Shown here: piece after piece, positions 52,366-61,057 of the stretch
Numbering within the stretch: position 1 is the first letter of the stretch
How the letters are laid out: every line of letters starts with the position of its first letter
From: JBKECO01 sp047974745
GTDB lineage: Bacteria > Bacillota > Clostridia > Lachnospirales > Lachnospiraceae
DNA: 64,000 bases
Direction of reading: 5' to 3'
NCBI GenBank assembly: GCA_047974745.1
Contig: JBKECO010000012.1
Location: 1 to 64,000 of the forward strand
The notes under the pieces: generated by a model
Databases searched by the model: none
What the model was told of the DNA's origin: nothing
Seen by the model: the letters and a program-made list of their open reading frames with translations, nothing else
Made by a program: the position numbers and the translations under genes

Positions 52366-53184
52366 GTGAATAAAGAACAGGCAGAGGCATTGATAAAAGT
52401 ATTACCTGTATTACCGGAGATCTTTCAGATCGACTGCAATATCGCAGTGTCTGATTTAGAGAAGATGTTAGCAGTTCATGACAGTTCAAAGATAAAGAGT
52501 GATATCAGACCTGGTGAGAGACAAGAAATTAATAGTATGCTGCGCCATGTACTGCAGTCCAGAAAGACATTTTCAGAAATGACAGATCGTTTCGCAGTAC
52601 CGGCAAAGGCGACAATCACTCCTTATTATGATGAAGATAGAAGGGATGCCGGATTGATCTTTGTAGTGCAGGAGATCGAGAAACAGGCCAAGGTAGAGAA
52701 GGTTTCGGAATCACTGGTGAATGTCTTTGGACAGATAAATACAACAATCGAACAGATTGCGTTAGAGTCAGAAAGTCTGTCCGCAGATGTTAATGAGACA
52801 GTGGCTACGGTCATAGAGCTCGTGGAACGAATTCAGACGATCAATGATATCATTGAATCCATACAAAGCATCGCAGATCAATCCGGTCTACTGTCATTAA
52901 ATGCCAGAATCGAAGCGGCTCGGGCAGGAGATGCGGGAAAGGGATTTGGTGTTGTTGCGACAGAAGTCAGCAAGCTTGCACAGATGAGTAAGGAATCTTC
53001 AGAAAAAGCTAGAAATTCCCTGCAGGATATGAAAAATGATATAGAGTTCATCAATAAGAAGATATCACAAATTGAGAAGTCTACCCATCAGCAGGCAGCG
53101 TCAACACAGGATATCTCGAATTCGACGGCCAATGTGTCTGTGGATCTTAAGGAACTGTTGGAAATTGCAAAACTGAGCAGTTAG
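52366..53184 (+). CDS. Short soluble methyl-accepting chemotaxis protein
   Basis: 272 aa without a transmembrane helix. Residues 1-105 form a small sensor region of unknown family. Residues 110-272 form a shortened MCP signalling coiled coil whose tip reads QSGLLSLNARIEAARAGD followed by GKGFGVVATEVSKLAQ. The usual QTNLLALNAAIEAARAGE is thus slightly changed, and the antiparallel coiled coil is short, so the receptor is small. The start is GTG 7 bp after AAGGGAGG. CheV lies 5 kb downstream. It should signal through CheA in the cytoplasm. Confidence 0.82.
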   Translation: MNKEQAEALIKVLPVLPEIFQIDCNIAVSDLEKMLAVHDSSKIKSDIRPGERQEINSMLRHVLQSRKTFSEMTDRFAVPAKATITPYYDEDRRDAGLIFVVQEIEKQAKVEKVSESLVNVFGQINTTIEQIALESESLSADVNETVATVIELVERIQTINDIIESIQSIADQSGLLSLNARIEAARAGDAGKGFGVVATEVSKLAQMSKESSEKARNSLQDMKNDIEFINKKISQIEKSTHQQAASTQDISNSTANVSVDLKELLEIAKLSS

Positions 53185-53212
53185 TTTTTCAGCTTTCATT
53201 GACTATGAATAC

Positions 53213-53275
53213 AAAATCTTCTAAAATAATGTGGTTGAGTACAGTTTACGACCAGTATTTTAGAAGATTTTTTAA
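53213..53275 (+). terminator. Terminator after the chemoreceptor gene
   Basis: AAAATCTTCTAAAAT and ATTTTAGAAGATTTT form a perfect 15-bp stem around a 29-nt loop, followed by TTT. It lies 25 bp before the gltX start. Confidence 0.8.
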
Positions 53276-53299
53276 CGAGCATTAAGAGAGGTAAATTTT

Positions 53300-54946
53300 A
53301 TGGATTATAAGAAACTTGCAGATCTGCTTTTTCCTGAGGTCACGATGACACGTGAAGATCTCGAATTGAAATTTCCCCCAAGGGATCTGCCTAAAAATGC
53401 AGAAGTGACAAGAATGGCACCAAGTCCAACAGGCTTTATTCACCTGGGTAATCTCTATAGTGCACTTGCTGATGAACGCATCGCCCATAGAACACAGGGA
53501 ATTTTCTATCTGCGTATTGAAGATACAGACGAGAAGCGTAAGGTGGAAGGCGCTGTGGAGACAATTATAGATGTATTGCGTTATTTTGACATAGAGTTCG
53601 ATGAAGGAGCAGGTCATATTGGGAAGGAAGGAACCGGGTATGGACCCTACTTCCAGAGGCAAAGAGTAGATATTTATCATGTCTTCGCCAAATATCTTGT
53701 TTCTGAAGGACTGGCTTATCCATGCTTTTGTACAGAGGAAGAACTAGAACTCGTTCGAAGCCAGCAGGACGAAGCTAAGATCCTGACCGGATATTATGGA
53801 GAATATGCTGTTTGCAGAAATCTGAAGGCTAACGAGGTCGAGAGGAATCTTGTTGAAGGAAGGCCATATGTATTAAGACTGCATTCTCAGGGAAGCTCAG
53901 ATCAGGAGATAAAATTCAGAGACTGTATCAAGGGTGAAGTGACTCTGCCGGAGAACATTCATGATATTGTGCTTTTGAAAAAGGACGGGGTACCGACTTA
54001 CCACTTTGCCCATGTCATTGATGACTACCTGATGCGTACCACTCTTGTTATTCGAGGCGGAGAATGGCTGGCATCCGCTCCCATTCATTATGAACTGTTT
54101 CATCTTTTGAATTTCAAAATGCCCAAATATGCCCATACCGCACATTTGATGAAGTTCGATGAAGAAACCGGCGGGAAAAGAAAATTATCAAAACGTAAGG
54201 ATCTTGAGCTTTCACTGGATTATTACCGACAGGACGGTTACCATCCTCATTGCATGAAAATATATCTAATGACACTGCTGAATTCCAATTTTGAGGAATG
54301 GCATGAGAAGTTTCCGGATAAGGATATCAGTGAGTTTCCATTTTCTGTAGACAAGATGAGTCAGTCAGGCGCTCTATTCGATAAAGATAAGCTTCATAAT
54401 ATCTGTAAAAATGAACTTTCTACTTTTACAGAAGAGCAGATGTATGAATTTATGTATGACTGGGCAGATTCGAACAGCAACATCGAGCAGCTTTCGTGGT
54501 TCCAGGATAAGGAAAAGACTCTGGAAGTATTTAAGCTTTGTATGGGTGTAGGTCAGAAACGACGTAGAAAAGATTTCGTTTATGGGAAACAAATCGCCGA
54601 AATGATACGTTACTTTTTTGAGGCCGAAGAACCGGTCGATTCATTTCACTATGATGAGTCATTAGTCTCAAAAGTGATCACACAATACAGTATGACCTAT
54701 GATCATGAAGATGATAATTCGGCCTGGTTCAATAAGCTCAAGAATACAGCAGATGTCCTTGGATTTGCATCGGATATGAAAGCTTATAAGCAAGCACCAG
54801 AGAACTATCCTGGAAGTGTTTCAGATATTGCTGAGATCCTGCGTATTGCAATAACCGGAATGGCCAATTCGCCAGATCTTTGGACAATCAACCATATCCT
54901 TGGCGAATCGGAGATGAAGGCACGACTGGAGCGTTTTTTGAAGTAG
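53300..54946 (+). CDS. gltX: Glutamyl-tRNA synthetase
   Basis: 548 aa class I synthetase that charges tRNA-Glu (possibly also tRNA-Gln as a non-discriminating enzyme). The HIGH-like motif is PSPTGFIHLGN (about residues 41-51), LRIEDTDEKR follows, and the KMSKS-like motif is KRKLSKRKD. The length and the extended C-terminal domain fit the long clostridial form. AGAGAGG precedes the start by 8 bp. The upstream terminator ends the neighbouring gene, so it has its own promoter within that short gap or is partly read through. Confidence 0.92.
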   Translation: MDYKKLADLLFPEVTMTREDLELKFPPRDLPKNAEVTRMAPSPTGFIHLGNLYSALADERIAHRTQGIFYLRIEDTDEKRKVEGAVETIIDVLRYFDIEFDEGAGHIGKEGTGYGPYFQRQRVDIYHVFAKYLVSEGLAYPCFCTEEELELVRSQQDEAKILTGYYGEYAVCRNLKANEVERNLVEGRPYVLRLHSQGSSDQEIKFRDCIKGEVTLPENIHDIVLLKKDGVPTYHFAHVIDDYLMRTTLVIRGGEWLASAPIHYELFHLLNFKMPKYAHTAHLMKFDEETGGKRKLSKRKDLELSLDYYRQDGYHPHCMKIYLMTLLNSNFEEWHEKFPDKDISEFPFSVDKMSQSGALFDKDKLHNICKNELSTFTEEQMYEFMYDWADSNSNIEQLSWFQDKEKTLEVFKLCMGVGQKRRRKDFVYGKQIAEMIRYFFEAEEPVDSFHYDESLVSKVITQYSMTYDHEDDNSAWFNKLKNTADVLGFASDMKAYKQAPENYPGSVSDIAEILRIAITGMANSPDLWTINHILGESEMKARLERFLK

Positions 54947-54990
54947 ACATGTACAATGTGCACAAAAAATGATTGTAGAAAATAGGATAT

Positions 54991-55019
54991 TTGTCAACAC
55001 TTTTAATTCAGACTATGTT
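54991..55019 (+). promoter_or_regulatory. Promoter for a candidate small RNA
   Basis: TTGTCA (54991-54996) and TATGTT (55014-55019) are separated by 17 bp, 45 bp after the gltX stop. There is no gene directly behind it, but a terminator follows about 80 bp later. Confidence 0.5.
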
Positions 55020-55025
55020 ACTATG

Positions 55026-55128
55026 AATATTGTAAAAACCCCCAATACATTATATATAGTTTTTGCTATACCCCATAGTAAAAATACCTTCTCCTAAAAA
55101 AGGCAGCTGTTCGATGGCTGTCTTTTTT
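55026..55128 (+). ncRNA. Candidate small regulatory RNA with C-rich anti-Shine-Dalgarno segments
   Basis: The only gap over 300 bp in the window holds a possible promoter, then about 100 nt without an ORF. They contain AACCCCCAA, TACCCCAT and ACCTTCTCCT, and end in a terminator hairpin (AAAAAAGGCAGC with GCTGTCTTTTTT) at 55096-55128. Unpaired C-rich stretches, including CTTCTCCT complementary to AGGAGAAG ribosome sites, are typical of translation-blocking sRNAs in Firmicutes. Alternatively the transcript is just the gltX 3' end. Confidence 0.45.
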
Positions 55129-55130
55129 AT
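55096..55130 (+). terminator. Terminator after the candidate small RNA
   Basis: A 12-bp stem with one G-T pair, loop TGTTCGATG, and a T6 end. It is 150 bp from the gltX stop and 154 bp before the next start. Confidence 0.8.
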
Positions 55131-55283
55131 TGCGTTTTCAGTAAATTTTTTTTATAATAATTGAGAAGGTATTGACAGCGATGTAATGGATGCTATCTGT
55201 CTGAAATAGAGTTCAACGAATCTTCATAAATAGATGTTATACTTGATGTGTTGTTCATAATCGCAGAGAAAGAGGGGCTTTGT

Positions 55284-55973
55284 ATGGATAAAATTAAAAT
55301 ACTTGTTGTAGATGATGAAAGCAGAATGAGAAAGCTCGTGAAAGACTTTCTTGTACGATATAATTATGATGTCATAGAGGCAGCAGATGGGGAAGAGGCA
55401 CTGAATCTATTTTATAAGGATAAGGACATTGCAATGATCTTGCTGGATGTTATGATGCCTAAGATCAATGGGTGGAATGTCTGTAAAGAGATCCGAGAGA
55501 CCTCTAAAGTGCCGATCATTATGCTGACAGCCAAAGGAGATGAATCGGATGAACTCCAAGGCTTTGATATGGGAGCAGATGAGTACATCAGCAAACCATT
55601 CAGCCCCAAAATCCTAGTGGCACGTGTCGAAGCGATTTTAAGAAGGTCACAAAAAACACAGGAAGAAGAGACCATGGAGGTCGGTGGTATCTGCGTGGAT
55701 AAGGTCGCCCATCTTGTGACTGTTGATGAAGAGAGAATCGACTTAAGCTATAAAGAATTTGAATTATTATCCTATTTCATGGAAAATATCGGAATCGCCT
55801 TATCGCGAGAGAAGATATTAGATCACGTATGGAATTACGATTATTTTGGTGATGCTAGAACCATTGATACCCATGTAAAGAAATTGAGAAGCAAAATAGG
55901 TAAAAAGGGTGCATATATTAAAACGATCTGGGGTATGGGCTATAAATTTGAGGTAACAGATGAAGCAAACTAA
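55284..55973 (+). CDS. OmpR/PhoB-family response regulator
   Basis: 229 aa. The receiver has D10-D11, phospho-acceptor D55 in MILLDVMMPKING, and YISKPFSP with the Lys. The winged-helix domain includes LSYKEFELLSYFMEN and TIDTHVKKLRSKIG. The ATG after GAGGGG was chosen over an upstream frame. Its kinase gene overlaps by 14 bp, so they are translated together. TTGACA (55172-55177) with TATCTG 16 bp later may be its promoter. The pair precedes a lipoprotein and chemotaxis genes, but the controlled process is not visible. Confidence 0.88.
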   Translation: MDKIKILVVDDESRMRKLVKDFLVRYNYDVIEAADGEEALNLFYKDKDIAMILLDVMMPKINGWNVCKEIRETSKVPIIMLTAKGDESDELQGFDMGADEYISKPFSPKILVARVEAILRRSQKTQEEETMEVGGICVDKVAHLVTVDEERIDLSYKEFELLSYFMENIGIALSREKILDHVWNYDYFGDARTIDTHVKKLRSKIGKKGAYIKTIWGMGYKFEVTDEAN

Positions 55974-57465
55974 AAAGAAAGAAAAGAAAGTAATCAAGCA
56001 TTCCATATCAAGGCAGCTCACATTCATAATCATGGGACTTGTAACCGGCACAGTAGTACTGTGCTGGTTTTTAAATACATGGTTCTTGGACGACTACTAT
56101 TCCATTCAAAAAGAAAAAACAATGCTTTTTGGATTTGAGACGATCAATGATGCGAGTGCAACTGGCAGACTTGAATCAGAGGAGTTTAACCTCACTTTTG
56201 AAAGAATCTGTGCTGAAGGGAATCTTTCAGTTATCATTATGACTTCTGATATGACAGTTGTGAGATCATCCACAAGTGACGAAACGGTCATGCAGGATCA
56301 ATTGATGCATGCCATTTTCAGTGATGAAAATACAGATTCTAAGGTACTTGAGACAACAGAACAGTATGTTTTGGCAAAACAGACAGATCTCAGACTAGAC
56401 ACGGAATATATGATTCTCTGGGGAACCTTGACAGATGGAAATATCATACTTATGAGAACACCATTAGAATCCATTCGAGAGAGTGCCCAGATCTCAAATC
56501 AGTTCCTGCTTATGATCGGAATCATTGCCATTTTCATTGGTCTGCTGACAAGCTATTTTGTTTCCCGAAAGATAACACATCCTCTTCTGGAACTATCTGA
56601 TATTTCAAAGAGAATGAGTGATCTTGATTTCAACGCCAAATATGTAGGCAAAGGCAAGAATGAGATTGACGCACTTGGTGCGAATATGAATACACTGTCC
56701 CATACGCTCCAGCATACGATTTCTGAATTAAAGACTGCCAATAATGAGTTATTGATTGACAATGAAAGAAAATCCCAGATTGATGAGATGAGAAAAGAAT
56801 TTCTATCCAATGTTTCCCATGAGTTGAAAACACCGCTGGCTCTGATCTTAGGGTATGCAGAAGGACTGAAAGAGTGTATCAACGAAGATCAGGAAAGCAG
56901 GGAGTTTTATTGTGAGGTCATCATTGATGAGGCCGATAAGATGAATCAGATGGTGAAAAAACTCCTCACACTGAATCAACTTGAATTTGGGAATGATGTA
57001 GTCATGATCGAGCGCTTTAATCTGACAGATGTAATCAGAGGTGTGATACAATCCTCCTCAATTTTGGTAAAACAAAAAGAAATTGATTTAAGTTTTCACA
57101 CAGATGCCGATATATATGTATGGGCAGATGAATTTAAAATCGAAGAAGTCATCACGAACTTTGTCAGCAATGCAATCAATCATTGTGAATTTGATAAAAA
57201 AATCGACATAAAATATACTCTGAGTCAGGGAAAAGTACGGGTTAGTGTATTCAATACAGGGAAGCAGATCCCGACTGAAGATCTAGATAATATTTGGATC
57301 CGTTTCTACAAGGTGGATAAAGCAAGGACTAGAGAATATGGCGGAAGTGGAATTGGACTTTCGATCGTGAAAGCCATTATGGATTCCTTCCATGAAAAAT
57401 GCGGTGCGAGCAATCATACCGATGGTGTGGAGTTCTGGTTCGAGCTCTCTATGGAAGAAAAATAA
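55960..57465 (+). CDS. Sensor histidine kinase, HAMP type
   Basis: 501 aa. TM1 is at about residues 18-40, an extracellular domain of about 130 residues, TM2 at about 180-202, then HAMP (PLLELSDISKRMSDLDF) and a coiled-coil linker. The H box is SHELKTPLALILGYAEGL, the N box FVSNAINH, and the G boxes VFNTGKQI and GGSGIGLS. It starts inside the regulator gene after GAGG. This is a conventional envelope sensor. The next gene, a lipoprotein, lies 69 bp on and may be part of its regulon or sensing complex. Confidence 0.88.
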   Translation: MKQTKKKEKKVIKHSISRQLTFIIMGLVTGTVVLCWFLNTWFLDDYYSIQKEKTMLFGFETINDASATGRLESEEFNLTFERICAEGNLSVIIMTSDMTVVRSSTSDETVMQDQLMHAIFSDENTDSKVLETTEQYVLAKQTDLRLDTEYMILWGTLTDGNIILMRTPLESIRESAQISNQFLLMIGIIAIFIGLLTSYFVSRKITHPLLELSDISKRMSDLDFNAKYVGKGKNEIDALGANMNTLSHTLQHTISELKTANNELLIDNERKSQIDEMRKEFLSNVSHELKTPLALILGYAEGLKECINEDQESREFYCEVIIDEADKMNQMVKKLLTLNQLEFGNDVVMIERFNLTDVIRGVIQSSSILVKQKEIDLSFHTDADIYVWADEFKIEEVITNFVSNAINHCEFDKKIDIKYTLSQGKVRVSVFNTGKQIPTEDLDNIWIRFYKVDKARTREYGGSGIGLSIVKAIMDSFHEKCGASNHTDGVEFWFELSMEEK

Positions 57466-57534
57466 CGGTTGTACCAAGGTAGTTGAAATGATAAGATTAG
57501 GTGTAGTAGTCACGTAAAAGGGGAGGCAGTGAGA

Positions 57535-58260
57535 ATGAAAAAATCAAGGACGATTTTTTTTATAACTCTGAGTCTAACTGTTTTATTGCTTACAGGCTGT
57601 GGCACAGAAATGTATGTACTGTCTCCTGAGAAAGAGCAGGCCGTCATATCCTATGCAGCCTATGCAACTGTAAAGCAATTTAAATATGCAGAACCAGTCA
57701 CAGAGACAGGAACAAGCAGTGAACAGGAAGTTCAGGATCCAGATACTAATACAGAACTAGATGTAACAACTGAACAAATAGATGTTACAGAATTAGATGA
57801 TACAGAATTGACTTCTGATACAGAGCTGCCTGCTGATACACAGGCTCCGGTATCTTTGACCGATGCACTCGGACTAAAGGATCGTAATATTGATGTGAGC
57901 TTCGGTGGTGCAGAACGGATGAAATCCTATAGTGATCAGAACTATTTTTCAATGGATGCAGACAGTGGTACTCAGTTCCTGGTACTGCATATTACGATAA
58001 CAAACAGCTCGGAACAGGTGGAAAAGATAGATCTGCTTTCTCAGAATCCGGTGTTTCGAGTCGTGACAGAGGATGGCAGTTCCAGGACGGCCATGAAAAC
58101 AATCCTTGTAAATGATCTAAGTACTTATCAGGGGGAACTGCAGCCAGGAATATCGGAGGAGACGGTGCTGTTATTCCAAATTCCGGATACGATCGAACAG
58201 ACGGATCGTCTGGCACTTCAGGTCACAATTAACGGAGCAACGAAGACGGTTGACTTATAA
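57535..58260 (+). CDS. Secreted lipoprotein with acidic linker and DUF4352/DUF5067-like domain
   Basis: 241 aa. A type II signal peptide with lipobox LLTGC (about residues 18-22) is followed by a short helix. An Asp/Glu/Thr-rich linker comes next (about residues 60-105, repeated TELD units). A C-terminal immunoglobulin-like domain resembles DUF4352 (FLVLHITITNSSEQVEKIDLL). GGGAGG 8 bp before the ATG excludes the GTG two codons upstream. Function unknown; surface exposure and the adjoining sensor kinase suggest an envelope role. Confidence 0.8.
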   Translation: MKKSRTIFFITLSLTVLLLTGCGTEMYVLSPEKEQAVISYAAYATVKQFKYAEPVTETGTSSEQEVQDPDTNTELDVTTEQIDVTELDDTELTSDTELPADTQAPVSLTDALGLKDRNIDVSFGGAERMKSYSDQNYFSMDADSGTQFLVLHITITNSSEQVEKIDLLSQNPVFRVVTEDGSSRTAMKTILVNDLSTYQGELQPGISEETVLLFQIPDTIEQTDRLALQVTINGATKTVDL

Positions 58261-58293
58261 ACAGAAAGTTCAAAATGCGGGAGGATATGAATT

Positions 58294-59214
58294 ATGGATA
58301 CAAATATTTTACTGGAAAGTGGTACGAATGAGCTGGAGATCTTAGAATTTACGCTGGGAGAACAGTCATATGGCATGAATGTAGCAAAGATCAGGGAGAT
58401 ATTGTCATATCAACCGATCACCCCGATGCCGAATTCGCATCCAAGTATCGAAGGTGTTTTTATGCCAAGAGATACGATGCTCACAGTAATTGATTTAAAA
58501 CATGCCATTGGTGTTCCTGAAAATGATAAACAAGGACTTTTCATAATCAGTAATTTCAATAATTTAAATATAGCTTTTCACGTAGATGACGTAGTGGGAA
58601 TTAAGCGTGTATCCTGGAGTGAGATCATCAAACCGGATAATACTGTTAATAAGGCAGGTACTGGCGTGTCGACAGGAGTTGTGAAGTTTGGGAACAAGCT
58701 TGTGGTAATCCTGGATTTCGAGAAAATAGTAACAGATATCAGCACTGCCTCAGGATTAAAAGTCGAGGAGATTGAGCATTTTAAAGGTCGAGACCGTAAG
58801 GAATATCCGATCCTTCTGGCTGAGGATTCACCTATGCTCGGAAAGCTGCTCAGAAACTGCCTGGCAGATGCAGGATATACGAACCAGATCTTTACGGAAA
58901 ATGGAGAAGAGGCATGGGAGAAAGTACTTGAATTTAAAAAAGCGGGAACGATCCATGAGAAGATTCACCTTGTCATTACCGATATTGAAATGCCAAAAAT
59001 GGATGGTCACAGACTTACAAAGCTGATCAAAACAGATGAAGAATGTAAATATATTCCAGTGGTCATCTTCTCGTCGCTGGTGAACGAAGAAATGAGAAAA
59101 AAAGGAGAGCAGCTTGGCGCAGATGCGCAGCTGACAAAGCCTGAGATCGGTATGCTCGTTGAGGCGATCGACGCACTCCTGGAAAAAAGAAACGAAGCGA
59201 TAAACAAGAAATAA
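58294..59214 (+). CDS. cheV: Chemotaxis coupling protein CheV
   Basis: 306 aa. Residues about 10-160 form a CheW-like coupling domain (ILEFTLGEQSYGMNVAKIRE). Residues about 175-300 form a receiver with phospho-acceptor D230 in VITDIEMPKMDG and K282 in LTKPEIG. CheV bridges chemoreceptors and CheA, and its phosphorylation supports adaptation. GGAGG precedes the start. It lies 33 bp after the lipoprotein gene and 19 bp before the acidic membrane protein gene, so the three are likely co-transcribed. The cell is therefore probably motile or uses chemosensory signalling. Confidence 0.89.
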   Translation: MDTNILLESGTNELEILEFTLGEQSYGMNVAKIREILSYQPITPMPNSHPSIEGVFMPRDTMLTVIDLKHAIGVPENDKQGLFIISNFNNLNIAFHVDDVVGIKRVSWSEIIKPDNTVNKAGTGVSTGVVKFGNKLVVILDFEKIVTDISTASGLKVEEIEHFKGRDRKEYPILLAEDSPMLGKLLRNCLADAGYTNQIFTENGEEAWEKVLEFKKAGTIHEKIHLVITDIEMPKMDGHRLTKLIKTDEECKYIPVVIFSSLVNEEMRKKGEQLGADAQLTKPEIGMLVEAIDALLEKRNEAINKK

Positions 59215-59233
59215 ATAGTCAGGGGGCAGAGCT

Positions 59234-60427
59234 GTGAAATTACCGGATGAAGAAATAGATGATCAACTTTTAGATGAACTCGAGAAGGAATTTGAGGATC
59301 GTTCCGATGATTTTGAGGAAACTCTGATATCCTTTGAACAGGAACTTGCTGACGGTGAGAATCAAGAAGATTTCATGTCAGAAGACGAGGTGCTCGATAA
59401 TTTTGACAAAATTTTAGATAATGCAAAACGCAGCAAGTCCGGATCCTTGGATGAGTTTGAAGAAGCACTATATGAAGAAGCAGAAGATGCAGAAGATGCA
59501 GAAGATGTGGAAGATGCGAAAGATAATCAGGTATTAGATATTGACAGGGAACTAGAGATTGCAAAGGAAGCTGCAACAAGAGCTGAATCAGAGATTCCGG
59601 CATCAGAACCTGCACCGAAGAGGTATGAACTTTCAGAGATCGACGAAATACCAGAGATCGACGAAATATCGGAGAACCATGAACCGGCAGGTCAGCACGA
59701 TGGCATTTCCCTGGAAGGACTGTCAGAGGAAGAGATACAGGTAATCAATGAATTAAAGGAAGCGGAAGCAATGATGCAGGAGGCATCTGCTTTTAATACA
59801 GCATCTCCAGAGAATTCATCAGGAAAAAAAGAAAAGAAGAAAAAAGAAAAGAAGAAAAAAGAAAAAAGAGAAAAAGTAAAGAAGGAAAAGGTAAAAAAAG
59901 AAAAGAAGAAAAGGGAGAAGAAAGAAAGGCCTCCAGAAAGTACTGAGCCTTCGATACCTCTTCCAAAAAAGCCATTGATTGGAATTGGAATTCTTGCAGC
60001 TTCACTGCTTTTTCTTATATTTTTCATGACAGGATTTGTGGCGAGCTCTACTCAAATTTCATCTGCAAAAAGCAGCTATCAGGAACAAAATTATTTGACA
60101 GGTTATGCGACGATCGCAGGAAAAGAAATCAAGGGTTCAGAGGAAGAATTCTATCAGAAATTACGACTTCTGGCTGGTTTGCAGTCGAAGATCAATACAC
60201 ACCAGGGATTATACTATGCGGGGCTGTATGAGGAGTCGCTAAGTACACTTATATTGGCATTACAGACCTATGATTCCCAAATCGAGACAGCAAAAGAATT
60301 AGGTATTACAGAGCAGCATGATGTACTAGGTCAGCAAATTACAGCGTATCTTACCAGTGAGTTCCAAGTGGATCCTGAAACGGTAAGAGTTCAGTATGAA
60401 ACAGCTGATCTGGAGGGATCAGAATAA
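59234..60427 (+). CDS. Acidic/Lys-Glu-rich single-pass membrane protein of unknown function
   Basis: 397 aa, no family recognised. The first 190 residues are strongly acidic and low complexity (EDAEDAEDVEDAKD, repeated SEIDEIPEIDEI). A block of almost pure Lys/Glu/Arg (about residues 200-235, KKEKKKKEK units) follows. A single TM lies at about residues 252-274 and is followed by a 120-residue outside domain rich in Gln/Tyr/Leu, possibly helical. The charge order implies a large cytoplasmic acidic region attached by a basic stretch to the membrane. Start is GTG after GGGGGC. It adjoins cheV, so a signalling scaffold role is possible. Confidence 0.75.
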   Translation: MKLPDEEIDDQLLDELEKEFEDRSDDFEETLISFEQELADGENQEDFMSEDEVLDNFDKILDNAKRSKSGSLDEFEEALYEEAEDAEDAEDVEDAKDNQVLDIDRELEIAKEAATRAESEIPASEPAPKRYELSEIDEIPEIDEISENHEPAGQHDGISLEGLSEEEIQVINELKEAEAMMQEASAFNTASPENSSGKKEKKKKEKKKKEKREKVKKEKVKKEKKKREKKERPPESTEPSIPLPKKPLIGIGILAASLLFLIFFMTGFVASSTQISSAKSSYQEQNYLTGYATIAGKEIKGSEEEFYQKLRLLAGLQSKINTHQGLYYAGLYEESLSTLILALQTYDSQIETAKELGITEQHDVLGQQITAYLTSEFQVDPETVRVQYETADLEGSE

Positions 60428-60437
60428 GAGGTTAGAA

Positions 60438-61055
60438 ATGATTGCAATTTTGGATTATGATGCTGGAAATTTAAAAAGTGTAGAAAAAGCACTTGCATTC
60501 CTCGGACAGGAAAGTGTAATCACACGAGACAGATCCATTGTAAAAAAGGCTGACAAGGTCATTTTACCTGGAGTTGGTGCTTTTGCAGCAGCTATGCAGC
60601 AGTTAAAAAAATACGAAGTGGACAAAATGATAGAGGAAATAGTGGCAAATCAGAAGCCACTTCTTGGAATTTGTCTCGGACTGCAGTTGTTATTCAATGG
60701 AAGTGAAGAGAATGGTGGTGTCGAAGGACTGCATATATTAGATGGAGACATCGTCAGGATTCCCATACAGGAAGGGCTTAAAATACCGCATATAGGCTGG
60801 AATTCCCTGGAATTTGCCAATCAGGGCAGACTGTTTGAAGGAATTTTGAATCAGTCTTTCGTGTATTTTGTACACTCCTATTATTTAAGAGCAAGGGACG
60901 AGAAGATTGTGAAAGCAACAACAGAGTATGGTACTCTGATTCATGCCTCTGTTGAGCAGGACAATATTTTTGCATGCCAGTTTCATCCAGAGAAGAGCAG
61001 TACAATTGGGCTTTGGATCTTACGTAATTTTTCTGGTATTTTGGGAGGAGTGTAA
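60438..61055 (+). CDS. hisH: Imidazole glycerol phosphate synthase subunit HisH
   Basis: 205 aa class I glutamine amidotransferase. ILDYDAGNLKSVEKAL starts it. The oxyanion strand is VILPGVGAF, the nucleophile Cys (about residue 79) lies in LLGICLGLQ, and the His/Glu pair in QFHPEKS. It hydrolyses glutamine and passes ammonia to HisF for histidine and AICAR synthesis. The ATG after AAGAGG was chosen over an upstream in-frame start inside the preceding gene. HisF follows after 2 bp. Other his genes are not next to it, so the his pathway appears split in this genome. Confidence 0.91.
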   Translation: MIAILDYDAGNLKSVEKALAFLGQESVITRDRSIVKKADKVILPGVGAFAAAMQQLKKYEVDKMIEEIVANQKPLLGICLGLQLLFNGSEENGGVEGLHILDGDIVRIPIQEGLKIPHIGWNSLEFANQGRLFEGILNQSFVYFVHSYYLRARDEKIVKATTEYGTLIHASVEQDNIFACQFHPEKSSTIGLWILRNFSGILGGV

Positions 61056-61057
61056 TT

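Noticed and set aside
59692..60027. Phe/Ser-rich minus-strand frame
   Set aside because: It is the complement of the Lys/Glu-rich block of the membrane protein; composition is explained by the repeat codons of the other strand.
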